Shown here: piece after piece, positions 29,516-38,015 of the stretch
Layout of the letters: each line of letters begins with the position of its first letter
Position numbering within the stretch: the stretch's first letter is position 1
Position numbers and translations under genes: made by a program
The notes under the pieces: model-generated
What the model was told of the DNA's origin: nothing
What the model saw: only the letters and a program-made list of their open reading frames with translations
Database searches by the model: none
DNA from: Arsenicicoccus dermatophilus
GTDB lineage: Bacteria > Actinomycetota > Actinomycetes > Actinomycetales > Dermatophilaceae
DNA length: 64,000 nucleotides
Direction of reading: 5' to 3'
Assembly (NCBI RefSeq): GCF_022568795.1
Contig: NZ_JAKZHU010000001.1
Location: 1,178,001-1,242,000 of the forward strand

Positions 29516-31744
29516 TCAGACGGCGGCGAGGGCGGCCGCGCGGAGCTGCTCGACGGCGTGGTGCAGCGCGTCGCGGTAGAACTCGTCCTCCTCGGTCACC
29601 GACCGCCGCAGCAGCGCCTCGACGAGGTTGCCGACGGCCGTCCCCGGCATGCCGGCCTGGAGCTGGGCGAGGGCGAGCAGCGCGACGTAGGCGCCCGTGT
29701 CCTGCCGTCGGGGGTCGACGGTCGCGAGGAGCTCGATCGCGTCCTGGGGCCGGCCGAGCCGTTGCAGCGAGGAGGCCTCGTTGATGATGGCACGGGTGGC
29801 CTGGGGCTCGTCGAGGCCGACGGCGCGGGCGCGGTGGTAGAGGTCGATGGCCTCCTCCTGGTCGCCGGCGCTGTCGCGGTAGGTCCCGAGCTCGAACAGG
29901 AGGCGCCCGTCGTCGGGTGTGACGGCGAGCAGCTGCGCGATGCGGTGGGCCTTGTCCGCGGCGGTGAGGTCGGCGTCGGCGCGCAGGGCCCGCAACGCGT
30001 CCTCGTGCTCGTGCTCCCCGCGGGCCCGGCGGACCTTGGCGCGGGTGGCGGCAGGGGTGTCGGGGCGGGCGCCGTGGTCGCGCAGCCAGGCGTCGAGGGT
30101 GGTCCAGTCGGCGTGGGTCATGATGGCGACCACGTCGCCGGGCCCGGCCTGCGGGAGGATTCCCTGGAGCCCGTCGAGCTCCTCGGGATAGGAGTCGACC
30201 TCGGCGACGCCGACGCGGGCCAGGCCGATGCGCAGGTGCTCCTCGAGGTCCTCGCGGGTGCGGCCGCGCAGGTAGTGCTCCTTGTGCACCACGTGGACGA
30301 CGTCGGCGCTGGAGCCGGCCATGGCGCCCATGCTCTGCAGGATCTCGTCGGTGCGGTCGCCGCCGGTGCCGAGCCCGAGGTGGAAGCGCGCGCCGGGGCG
30401 GGTGAGGCCGCGGGCGACCTCGACGAGAGCCTGCAGCCCGTCCTCGTTGTGGGCCATGTCGAGGATGACGGTGACGGTGCCGCCCGAGGGGACCTTGACG
30501 GTGTAGCAGTTGAGCCGACCGGGGTTGTGCTCCCCGTCGGGCGCGAAGCTGCGCAGCCCCTCGACGACGGCCTCGCGCGGCACCCCGAGACCGAGGGCGG
30601 TGGCGGTGGCGGCCAGGGCGTTGGCGGTGTTGTGCCGGGACAGCCCCGCGAGGGTCATGGGCACGTCGGCGAGGGCGACCAGCCGGTCGACCTGGCCGTC
30701 GCGGTCCAGGACGGCGATGCCGTCGTCGAGCACGGTGATGCCTCGGCCGCCGTCGTCGACGGCCTCGCGCAGCGCCGGGGACGAGGGGTCGAGGCTGAAC
30801 GCCCAGGGCTTGGCCTCGGTGCCGGTGCGCATGGCCCACACGCGCGGGTCGTCGCCGTTGAGGACGGCCCAGCCGTCGGGGCGGGTGACCTTGGTGACGA
30901 TGGCCTTGACCTCGGCGAGCTGGTCGACGGTGTCGATGCCCTGCATCCCGAGGTGGTCGGCGGTGACGTTGGTGACGACGGAGACGTCGTTGTGGGTGAC
31001 GCCCATGCCCTTGAGGAGCATGCCGCCGCGGGCCGTCTCCAGGACGGCGAGCTCGAGCCCCCGACTGCCGAGGACGGTGGCGGCGCCGGCCGGGCCGGAG
31101 AAGTCGCCGGCCTCGACGAGCTCGCCCTGCACGAACACCCCTGAGGTGCTGGACCATCCGGTGCGGATGCCTGCCGTCATCGCCATGTGCGCGACCAGGC
31201 GCGTGGTCGAGGTCTTGCCGTTGGTGCCGGTGATGGAGGCGACCGGCACCTTGGGCGTCAGCGTGGTGTGTCGCTCCCCCGGCGCCGCGGCCGCGATCCG
31301 GTCCACGGCCTCCTCCAGGAGCTCGGCGGCCGTGTCCTCGTCGTCGACGAGCAGGGACCGCAGGACCGGGCCGAGCTCCTCGGCCAGGGCGACCCCCCGC
31401 CCACGTCGCTGCCACGGGAAGGCGACGACGACCTCCTCGGGACTGTTGCCGGGGCGGGTCTTGGTGGCCAGTCCCCGTATGCCGGCGCCTGCCGCGAGGC
31501 GCCGCACCAGCCGCCGGACGAGTCGCTGCGCCACCTGCTGACGCTCGAGGGTGTGGGCGCGTCCGGGGTCGGCCTGGCGCAGGCCGAGGCGGGCGGCCAG
31601 CGCGCGCGCCCGGGGCCGGTGCAGCTCGAGGATGCCGGGCACCTCCAGGACGACCTTGACGGCCGGTCGCGGGAAGTAGAGGTTGGGGCCTTCGAGCACG
31701 CGGACCTCGGTCACCGTGATCGGCGGCGACGCGTCGTGAGTCAT
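29516..31744 (-). CDS. Mur-ligase protein with CphA-like N-domain and C-terminal TPR region
   Basis: 742 residues. The first 100 resemble the cyanophycin synthetase N-domain (TEVRVLEGPNLYFPRPAVKVVLEV compares with RVYRGPNVWSYDQAVHLVVDL of CphA). From about residue 165 there is a Mur-ligase domain (ASITGTNGKTSTTRLVAHM at 169-187; ETARGGMLLKGMGV; NVTADHLGMQGIDT; SRHNTANALAATATALG; MAHNEDGLQAL). The last 175 residues hold TPR-like helices (LLFELGTYRDSAGDQEEAIDLYHRA; EASSLQRLGRPQDAIELL). The central ATP-grasp domain of CphA is absent. It probably ligates an amino-acid or dipeptide substrate linked to cyanophycin, but the substrate is unknown. TATGGT lies 7 nt before the ATG. Confidence 0.82.
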   Translation of the reverse strand: MTHDASPPITVTEVRVLEGPNLYFPRPAVKVVLEVPGILELHRPRARALAARLGLRQADPGRAHTLERQQVAQRLVRRLVRRLAAGAGIRGLATKTRPGNSPEEVVVAFPWQRRGRGVALAEELGPVLRSLLVDDEDTAAELLEEAVDRIAAAAPGERHTTLTPKVPVASITGTNGKTSTTRLVAHMAMTAGIRTGWSSTSGVFVQGELVEAGDFSGPAGAATVLGSRGLELAVLETARGGMLLKGMGVTHNDVSVVTNVTADHLGMQGIDTVDQLAEVKAIVTKVTRPDGWAVLNGDDPRVWAMRTGTEAKPWAFSLDPSSPALREAVDDGGRGITVLDDGIAVLDRDGQVDRLVALADVPMTLAGLSRHNTANALAATATALGLGVPREAVVEGLRSFAPDGEHNPGRLNCYTVKVPSGGTVTVILDMAHNEDGLQALVEVARGLTRPGARFHLGLGTGGDRTDEILQSMGAMAGSSADVVHVVHKEHYLRGRTREDLEEHLRIGLARVGVAEVDSYPEELDGLQGILPQAGPGDVVAIMTHADWTTLDAWLRDHGARPDTPAATRAKVRRARGEHEHEDALRALRADADLTAADKAHRIAQLLAVTPDDGRLLFELGTYRDSAGDQEEAIDLYHRARAVGLDEPQATRAIINEASSLQRLGRPQDAIELLATVDPRRQDTGAYVALLALAQLQAGMPGTAVGNLVEALLRRSVTEEDEFYRDALHHAVEQLRAAALAAV

Positions 31745-31853
31745 GCGCTCCACCATAAGGCTTGCCCCGGAGGACGGCGCCGGTCCGTCGCCGCCTCCCG
31801 GCATACGGACTGGTGGCCCGCGAAATCCCCTCGGCGGGCGGTCCGCCGGGGGC

Positions 31854-31948
31854 TAGGATCGGCCTCGTGATCCTCTCCTGACGTCGAGCCCCGCCACGCG
31901 CCGTGGCCCTGTGCCCCGCGTGGCTCCGCACCGTCTCGGAGACCTCGC
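31854..31948 (+). promoter_or_regulatory. Putative ribosome-dependent attenuator leader of the ABC-F gene
   Basis: TAGGAT (31854-31859) puts the transcription start at about 31867, which is also the GTG of a five-codon ORF. After that ORF, GCCACG (31893-31898) can pair with CGTGGC (31902-31907). Alternatively GCCACGCG (31893-31900) can pair with CGCGTGGC (31917-31924). The two stems share bases and exclude each other. The ABC-F ribosome binding site GGAG (31938-31941) follows. An AAAT at 31823-31826, just upstream of the expected -35, recalls WhiB7-type promoters. Short leader ORFs and alternative stems are the known control mode of resistance ABC-F genes; here it is inferred. Confidence 0.5.
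31867..31881 (+). CDS. Five-codon leader ORF (M-I-L-S-stop) upstream of ABC-F
   Basis: GTG ATC CTC TCC TGA, placed 7 nt after TAGGAT, so it would be the leaderless 5' end of the ABC-F mRNA. It lies 68 nt upstream of the ABC-F ATG and just before the paired alternative stems. It is too short to carry coding statistics; the case rests on its exact spacing from the -10 box and its position before a resistance-type ABC-F gene. Confidence 0.4.
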   Translation: MILS

Positions 31949-33679
31949 ATGCCTGCTCCCCTGCACACCTCCGCCGCGTCCGGCGCCGACCACCTGCGCC
32001 TGGACGGGGTCTCGCACTCCTATCCCCACCGCCGGGTGCTGACGGACGTCTTCCTCGTCGTCAGCTCCGGCGAGATCGCCTGTCTCATCGGGGAGAACGG
32101 CTCCGGCAAGTCCACGCTGCTGCGGATCGGGGCGGGCCTGCTGGTGCCCGACGCCGGGGTCGTGACGGCTCCCGGCGGCGTGGGCCTGTATCACCAGGAG
32201 CCGCCCTATCCCCGTCACCTGTCGGTGGCGGAGGTGCTCGAGGACGGCACCGCCCCGGTGCGGGCCCTGGCCGCGCTGGTCGAGCGGGAGGGGCAGGCCC
32301 TGGCGGACGGCGACGCGCAGGCGGCGGGCCGCCTCGACGCGGCCCTGGTGGCGGCCGAGCGGCACCACGCGTGGGACCTGGACCACCGCGTCGACCGGGT
32401 CGTGGAGGGGCTCGGGCTGCGGGCGATCCCCCGGGACCGGCGCGCGAACGAGCTGTCGGGCGGCCAGGTCTCGCGGCTCAGCCTGGCGTGGCTGCTGCTG
32501 CGTGCGCCGGACACGCTGCTGCTGGACGAGCCCACCAACCACCTCGACGCGGCGGCCACCGAGCTCCTCGCCGAGCTGCTGCGCGGCTGGTCGGGGCCGG
32601 TGGTGATGGCGAGCCACGACCGGGCGTTCATCGACGAGGTGGCCACGGTGCTGGTCGATCTGGACCCGGCTCCGGTGGCCCACGCGGTGGTGGCGGGCGA
32701 CGCGGACTCGCCCGGATCCGGTCATGGCGTCACGCGCTTCGGCGGAAGCTACACGGACTATCTGCAGCGGCGGCGCGAGGAGCGGGCGCGCTGGGTGCTG
32801 CGGCACCGCGACGAGCAGGCCGAGCTGCGGCGGCTGCGGGAGCGGGTGCGCCTGGACCAGAGGGTGGGCAACCCGGAGCGCGGGCCACGCACCGAGGGCC
32901 GGGGCGCCAAGAAGTTCTATGCCGACCGCAACGCCAAGGTCGTCGCCCGACGGGTCGACGACGCGGCCACGGCGCTGGAGCGGCTGGAGCGCGAGCAGGT
33001 GCGGCGACCGCCGGCGGCCTTGTCGTTCCGCGGGTTTCGCGAGGCCGGGTCGGTGCGGCTGGACGGCCCGGTGCTGGTCGCGAGCCAGGTGGCGGTGGCC
33101 GGGCGGCTGGCCCCCATCTCGCTGGCCGTCGGCGCCCGCAGCCGGGTGCTGGTCACCGGGGGCAACGGGTCGGGCAAGTCCACGCTGCTCGCCGTCCTGG
33201 CGGGGGCGCTGGTGCCCACGTCGGGGTCGGTGACCTGCGAGGCGCGCGTGCGGGTGGGCCTGCTCCGCCAGGATCCGACCTCGCCGGGGCGGTCGGATCC
33301 GCCGGGCCTGATCGAGCAGGCGGATCCGACCATCGGCGGCAGGTCCGGGGTGACGGTGCGGGAGGCGTATGCCGCCGCGGTGGGCCCCGAGCTCGCGCAG
33401 GAGGTCCCCCTCTCGGCGCTCGGCCTCGTCGCGGGTCGCGACCTGGACCGGCCCGTGGCCGCCCTCAGCGTCGGGCAGCGCCGGCGCCTGGACCTCGCCG
33501 TCCTGGTGGCCGACCCGCCGGACGTGCTGCTGCTCGACGAGCCCACCAATCACCTGTCGCTGCTGCTCGTCACCGCGCTCGAGCGGGCGCTGCCGGACTA
33601 CCCGGGCGCGGTGGTGGTCGCCAGCCACGACCGGTGGCTGCGGGCGGGGTGGTCGGGCGAGCAGCTCGACCTCTGCTGA
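31949..33679 (+). CDS. ABC-F protein of the antibiotic-resistance type (ribosome protection)
   Basis: 576 residues with two ATPase domains and no membrane helices. NBD1 has GENGSGKSTLLRIGAGLL and LSGGQVSRLSLAWLLLRAPDTLLLDEPTNHLD; NBD2 has GGNGSGKSTLLAVLAGALV and a signature LSVGQRRRLDLAVLVADPPDVLLLDEPTNHLS. The linker between them is long, charged and helical (YLQRRREERARWVLRHRDEQAELRRLRERVR) and is the part that reaches the peptidyl-transferase centre. It resembles the macrolide/lincosamide-type ABC-F group of actinomycetes (TlrC/OleB/CarA-like) more than the housekeeping EttA type. Drug class is not inferable. GGAG precedes the ATG. The leader looks regulatory. Confidence 0.85.
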   Translation: MPAPLHTSAASGADHLRLDGVSHSYPHRRVLTDVFLVVSSGEIACLIGENGSGKSTLLRIGAGLLVPDAGVVTAPGGVGLYHQEPPYPRHLSVAEVLEDGTAPVRALAALVEREGQALADGDAQAAGRLDAALVAAERHHAWDLDHRVDRVVEGLGLRAIPRDRRANELSGGQVSRLSLAWLLLRAPDTLLLDEPTNHLDAAATELLAELLRGWSGPVVMASHDRAFIDEVATVLVDLDPAPVAHAVVAGDADSPGSGHGVTRFGGSYTDYLQRRREERARWVLRHRDEQAELRRLRERVRLDQRVGNPERGPRTEGRGAKKFYADRNAKVVARRVDDAATALERLEREQVRRPPAALSFRGFREAGSVRLDGPVLVASQVAVAGRLAPISLAVGARSRVLVTGGNGSGKSTLLAVLAGALVPTSGSVTCEARVRVGLLRQDPTSPGRSDPPGLIEQADPTIGGRSGVTVREAYAAAVGPELAQEVPLSALGLVAGRDLDRPVAALSVGQRRRLDLAVLVADPPDVLLLDEPTNHLSLLLVTALERALPDYPGAVVVASHDRWLRAGWSGEQLDLC

Positions 33680-33750
33680 CCCGGCCCGCCCTGCCGCGAG
33701 CCGTCCACCACCCGCGAGCCCGCTGCCGGTGTGCCCGACCCGGCGAGGAC

Positions 33751-33821
33751 GGGCCAGGCTGGCCCTGTGGCACGTTCAAAGAGGGGTCTGAACGTACTCC
33801 TCGGGGCCAGCCTGGCCCCGA
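33751..33821 (+). repeat. Structured 71-bp intergenic element, copy A
   Basis: Nearly identical (65 of 71 positions) to 57328-57398. The arms GGGCCAGGCTGGCC (33751-33764) and 33805-33818 are perfect inverted repeats of 14 bp. Inside, ACGTTCA (33772-33778) pairs with TGAACGT (33789-33795), and the inner loop holds AAGAGGGG. It lies between the convergent ABC-F and fabI genes. It may act as a terminator for fabI, but its conserved loop is more than a terminator needs. Confidence 0.8.
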
Positions 33822-33862
33822 GGGGCGCGGGCGCGCACTCTCGCCTGCCGCGGGTCCGCCGA

Positions 33863-34624
33863 CTACTGACCCATCGCGTGCACGCCGCCGTCGACGTGCA
33901 CGATCTCGCCGGTCGTCGCCGGGAACCAGTCGGACAGCAGGGCCACGCACGCGCGGGCGGCGGGCTCGGGGTCGCTGACGTCCCAGCCCAGCGGCGCCCG
34001 GTCGTCCCAGACCCGCTCGAACTGCTCGAAACCGGGGATCGACTTGGCGGCGGTGGTGCGGATCGGGCCGGCGGCGACCAGGTTGCAGCGGATCCCCTGC
34101 GGGCCGAGGTCGCGCGCGCAGTAGCGGTTGACCGACTCGAAGGCCGCCTTGGCGACGCCCATCCAGTCGTAGACCGGCCAGGCGAACTTCGCGTCGAAGG
34201 TCAGGCCGACGACCGACCCGCCCTGGCTCATCATCGGCGTGGTCGCCACGGCCAGCGCCTTCAGCGAGTAGGCCGAGACGTGCACGGCCGTCGACACGTC
34301 CTCCCACGTGGCGTCCAGGAAGGAGAAGGCCCCCTGCGGCGCGAACCCGATGGAGTGCAGGACGCCGTCGAGGCGGTCGGTGTGCTCGCGCAGCCGCTCG
34401 GCGAGGGAGTCCAGGTGGGACTGGTCGGCGACGTCGAGCTCGACGACCGGTGGGGTCTGCGGGAGCCGCTTGGCGATGGTCTGGGTGATCTTCATCGTCC
34501 GTCCGAAGGACGTCAGGATGACCGTCGCGCCCTGCTCCTGCGCGAGGCGGGCCACGTGGAAGGCGATGGAGGAGTCCATCAGGACGCCGGTGATCAGGAG
34601 GGTCTTGCCGTCGAGCATGCCCAT
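33863..34624 (-). CDS. fabI: Enoyl-[acyl-carrier-protein] reductase (NADH), InhA/FabI type
   Basis: Last reduction of each fatty-acid elongation round. 253 residues; starts MGMLDGKTLLITGVLMDSSIAFHVARLAQEQGA, the actinobacterial InhA-like nucleotide-binding loop, and has the active-site pattern YDWMGVAK (Tyr-x6-Lys) and GIRCNLVAAGPIRTTAAKSI. AAAGGA precedes the ATG. It lies 32 bp downstream of fabG in the same direction, the same order as mabA-inhA of mycobacteria. A palindromic operator lies upstream of fabG. Confidence 0.95.
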   Translation of the reverse strand: MGMLDGKTLLITGVLMDSSIAFHVARLAQEQGATVILTSFGRTMKITQTIAKRLPQTPPVVELDVADQSHLDSLAERLREHTDRLDGVLHSIGFAPQGAFSFLDATWEDVSTAVHVSAYSLKALAVATTPMMSQGGSVVGLTFDAKFAWPVYDWMGVAKAAFESVNRYCARDLGPQGIRCNLVAAGPIRTTAAKSIPGFEQFERVWDDRAPLGWDVSDPEPAARACVALLSDWFPATTGEIVHVDGGVHAMGQ

Positions 34625-34656
34625 GGGACACGTCCTTTCGAGGTATGGCGGGAAGG

Positions 34657-35447
<791 letters not shown>

Positions 35448-35473
35448 CCACCGCGGAGTCGTACCCTGGTCGG

Positions 35474-35839
35474 GTGTCCGCTCCCGATGTCTCGCCCCCG
35501 ACGGTCCACACCGTCACGACCGCGCGCCGGTCGTTGGCCGAGGACCAGGACATGCGGATCAGGCGCTACCTGCTCTCCATGGGCATCCGCACCGTGTGCT
35601 TCGTCCTGATGTACGTCATCGACCACCCGATCCGCTGGATCTTCCTGCTCGGGGCGGCGGTGCTGCCGTACCTCGCGGTCGTGCTCGCGAACGCCGTCGA
35701 CCACCGCAGCGAGGGCGAGCTGCAGCCGGTCGACCACTCGCGCACGGCGATCGGCGTGCGATCCGAGGGGGTCCTGGAGGGGCGGGTCGTGGACGACCCG
35801 GCTCCGGGCGGTGCGACCCGGCAGGACGAGTGGGTATGA
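35474..35839 (+). CDS. DUF3099 membrane protein
   Basis: 121 residues, matching the actinobacterial DUF3099 family: a short soluble head (TVTTARRSLAEDQDMRIRRYLLSMGIRTVCFV), two membrane segments (GIRTVCFVLMYVI and WIFLLGAAVLPYLAVVLANAV) and a polar tail. TACCCT lies 6 nt before the GTG start (leaderless). The stop overlaps the next ATG (ATGA at 35836-35839), so the two products are coupled. The function is unknown. Confidence 0.85.
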   Translation: MSAPDVSPPTVHTVTTARRSLAEDQDMRIRRYLLSMGIRTVCFVLMYVIDHPIRWIFLLGAAVLPYLAVVLANAVDHRSEGELQPVDHSRTAIGVRSEGVLEGRVVDDPAPGGATRQDEWV

Positions 35840-36057
35840 CGGAAGGCCTGGGTGGTCCCCCGCCCGGCGAGCCGCACCGCTGCTCGGCCCGGGGCTGCCG
35901 CGCGGACGGGACCTGGGAGCTGCGCTGGCGCAATCCCACGCTGCACGCCCCCGACCGGCGCAAGGTGTGGCTGGCGTGCGAGGACCACAAGGAGCCGCTG
36001 TCGCAGTTCCTGTCGATGCGGGGCTTCCTGCGCGAGACCGAGCCGCACCGCGCCTGA
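35836..36057 (+). CDS. Small Cys/His protein coupled to DUF3099
   Basis: 73 residues, conserved in actinobacteria next to DUF3099 (sometimes labelled acetone carboxylase, which looks wrong for so small a protein). It has CSARGCRADGTWELRWRN and WLACEDHKEPLSQFL; the spacing C-x4-C ... C-x2-H could bind a zinc ion. No membrane segment or signal. The ATG overlaps the preceding stop by four bases. Role unknown; coupling suggests it works with the membrane protein. Confidence 0.78.
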   Translation: MTEGLGGPPPGEPHRCSARGCRADGTWELRWRNPTLHAPDRRKVWLACEDHKEPLSQFLSMRGFLRETEPHRA

Positions 36058-36099
36058 CCGCGGCACCCTCCACCGTGGGCGGGCGGGCGCTGTGGCGCG

Positions 36100-37137
36100 T
36101 CAGCCGCCGATCGCGGACATGGGGCGGTCGGGCTGGTGGAAGTCGGGCTCGCCGATGCCGTGGCCGCGCCGCTTGACCCGCATCTCCCCCGTGATCAGCG
36201 CCTTCAGCTCGTCGTCGCCGGCGTCGTCGCGCAGCGGGCCGCGCAGGTCGGTCTCGGTCATCGAGAACAGGCAGTTGCGCACCTGGCCGTCGGCGGTGAG
36301 GCGGGTGCGGTCGCAGTCGCCGCAGAAGGGGCGGGTGACGCTGGCGATCACGCCCACCGTCGCGGGGCGCCCGGCGAGGTCGGAGTGTCCGACGACCTCG
36401 AAGAGCTCGGCCGGGCTGCTCCCCCGCTCCGACGCGGGGACGGGCGCCAGGTCGAAGCGCTCGGTGAGCCGGGCGAGGATCTCGTCGGCGGTGACCATGC
36501 GGGCCCGCTCCCACCCGTGCTGCGCGTCCAGCGGCATCTGCTCGATGAAGCGCAGCGAGTAGCCGCGCTCCAGGCACCAGGCGAGGACGTCGGCGACCCC
36601 CTCGTCGTTGATCCCGCGCATGGCCACGGCGTTGACCTTGAGGGGCGTCAGCCCCGCCGCGGCAGCGGCCGCCATACCGGCCTCCACGTCGGCCAGCCGG
36701 TCGCGCCGGGTGAGCTCGCGGAAGGTCGCGGGGTCCACCGTGTCCAGGCTGATGTTGACCCGGTCCAGCCCGGCCTCGGCGAGGTCGGCGGCCACCCGGG
36801 CCAGGCCGACGCCGTTGGAGGTGAGGGCGATCTGGGGGCGCGGCTCGAGCGCGGCGATGCGGCGGACCACGTCGAGCAGGGTGCGGCGCAGCAGCGGCTC
36901 GCCTCCGGTGAGCCGCACCCTGGTGACCCCCAGCTCGACGAACAGCCGCACCAGGCGCACCAGCTCGTCGTCGGTCAGCATCTCCGGGCGAGCCATCCAG
37001 GGCAGCCCCTCGGCCGGCATGCAGTAGGTGCAGCGCAGGTTGCAGCGGTCGGTCACGGACACGCGCAGGTCCCGGGCGACCCGGCCGAAACCGTCGACGA
37101 GGGCGCCGCGGGGTCGGGGATCCGGGAGAACAGACAT
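36100..37137 (-). CDS. moaA: GTP 3',8-cyclase (molybdenum cofactor synthesis)
   Basis: Radical-SAM enzyme that cyclises GTP in the first step of molybdopterin synthesis. 345 residues: the SAM cluster motif DRCNLRCTYC (C-x3-C-x2-C), RLTGGEPLLRRTL, the C-terminal second cluster PFCGDCDRTRLTADGQVRNCLF, and a terminal Gly-Gly (SAIGG) seen in MoaA. TACTGT with a 7-nt spacer precedes the ATG at 37137, and GGAG falls within that spacer. Other moa genes are not in the window. Convergent with the small Cys gene. Confidence 0.95.
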   Translation of the reverse strand: MSVLPDPRPRGALVDGFGRVARDLRVSVTDRCNLRCTYCMPAEGLPWMARPEMLTDDELVRLVRLFVELGVTRVRLTGGEPLLRRTLLDVVRRIAALEPRPQIALTSNGVGLARVAADLAEAGLDRVNISLDTVDPATFRELTRRDRLADVEAGMAAAAAAGLTPLKVNAVAMRGINDEGVADVLAWCLERGYSLRFIEQMPLDAQHGWERARMVTADEILARLTERFDLAPVPASERGSSPAELFEVVGHSDLAGRPATVGVIASVTRPFCGDCDRTRLTADGQVRNCLFSMTETDLRGPLRDDAGDDELKALITGEMRVKRRGHGIGEPDFHQPDRPMSAIGG

Positions 37138-37202
37138 AGGCTCCACAGTATGCGTCGCGAGCCCACCCTGCGGACCTCGTCCGTCCTGGGTCACCAGGTC
37201 CG

Positions 37203-38015
37203 ATGATCCAGACCCTGCGCAAGCCGCGCTGGCTGCGTGCCCTCGCGGGGGCCTTCGTCTTCATGCTCGCCTGCGTGTGGCTCGGTCAGTGGCAGCTGGG
37301 TCGCTACGAGCACAAGCAGGCCAAGGTCCGTGCCATCGACCGCAACTACGCCGCCCCCGCGGTGCCGCTGCGCGAGCTGCTGCCGACGACCACGACCGGC
37401 GTCGACGACCAGACCCTGTGGCGGCAGGTGCGGGCCGAGGGGCGGTACGACCCGAATCCCCTGCTCGTGCGCAACCGTCCGCGCGACGGCGAGCGCGGCT
37501 ACGAGGTGGTGTGGCCGCTGCGGCTGACCGACGGGTCGGTGCTGCTCGTCGACCGCGGCTGGCTCGCGGCGGGCGAGGGCGCCGCCTCCCAGCTGCCCGC
37601 CGTGCCCCCCGCGCCGACGGGCCCGGTGACGGTGACCGGCTGGCTGCGCTGGGGCGAGACCGACCTGGACAAGGCGCCGGCGCGCGGCCAGCTCGCCTCG
37701 ATCAACTACACCATCGCCCAGGAGCAGATCAGCGGGCCGGTCAACCACGCCTACCTCGTCCTCGCGGCCGAGAACGCCACCAAGGCCGGCGACCCCGCGA
37801 CCGGGCTCGCCGCGCCGCCCGGCCCGGACCGCGACCAGGGCTGGAACAACATGTCCTACTTCGGGCAGTGGTGGCTCTTCGGGCTCGTCGCGATCGCGAT
37901 GGTGCTCTATGCCGCGCGCCGCGAGCACCTGGAGGAGCAGCGGGCCGCGGGCGGGCTGCCCGCCCGGCCGGTCACGCCCAAGAAGGTCCGCATCTGGGAC
38001 GAGGAGGACGAGTGA
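37203..38015 (+). CDS. SURF1 family protein (cytochrome oxidase assembly)
   Basis: 270 residues with two membrane helices: LRALAGAFVFMLACVWLGQWQLGRYEHK at the N-terminus and WWLFGLVAIAMVLYAARRE near the end. The central extracytoplasmic part has the SURF1 signatures GYEVVWPLRLTDGSVLLVDRGWL and NNMSYFGQWWLFG. Family role: assembly or haem loading of haem-copper oxidase. The stop overlaps the GTG of the next gene (GTGA at 38012-38015), so it is the head of a coupled three-gene set. Confidence 0.88.
   Translation: MIQTLRKPRWLRALAGAFVFMLACVWLGQWQLGRYEHKQAKVRAIDRNYAAPAVPLRELLPTTTTGVDDQTLWRQVRAEGRYDPNPLLVRNRPRDGERGYEVVWPLRLTDGSVLLVDRGWLAAGEGAASQLPAVPPAPTGPVTVTGWLRWGETDLDKAPARGQLASINYTIAQEQISGPVNHAYLVLAAENATKAGDPATGLAAPPGPDRDQGWNNMSYFGQWWLFGLVAIAMVLYAARREHLEEQRAAGGLPARPVTPKKVRIWDEEDE

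Noticed and set aside
31949-33679. Calling this ABC-F gene an ABC transporter subunit
   Set aside because: It has two ATPase domains joined by a long charged linker and no membrane partner, which defines ABC-F ribosome-acting proteins.
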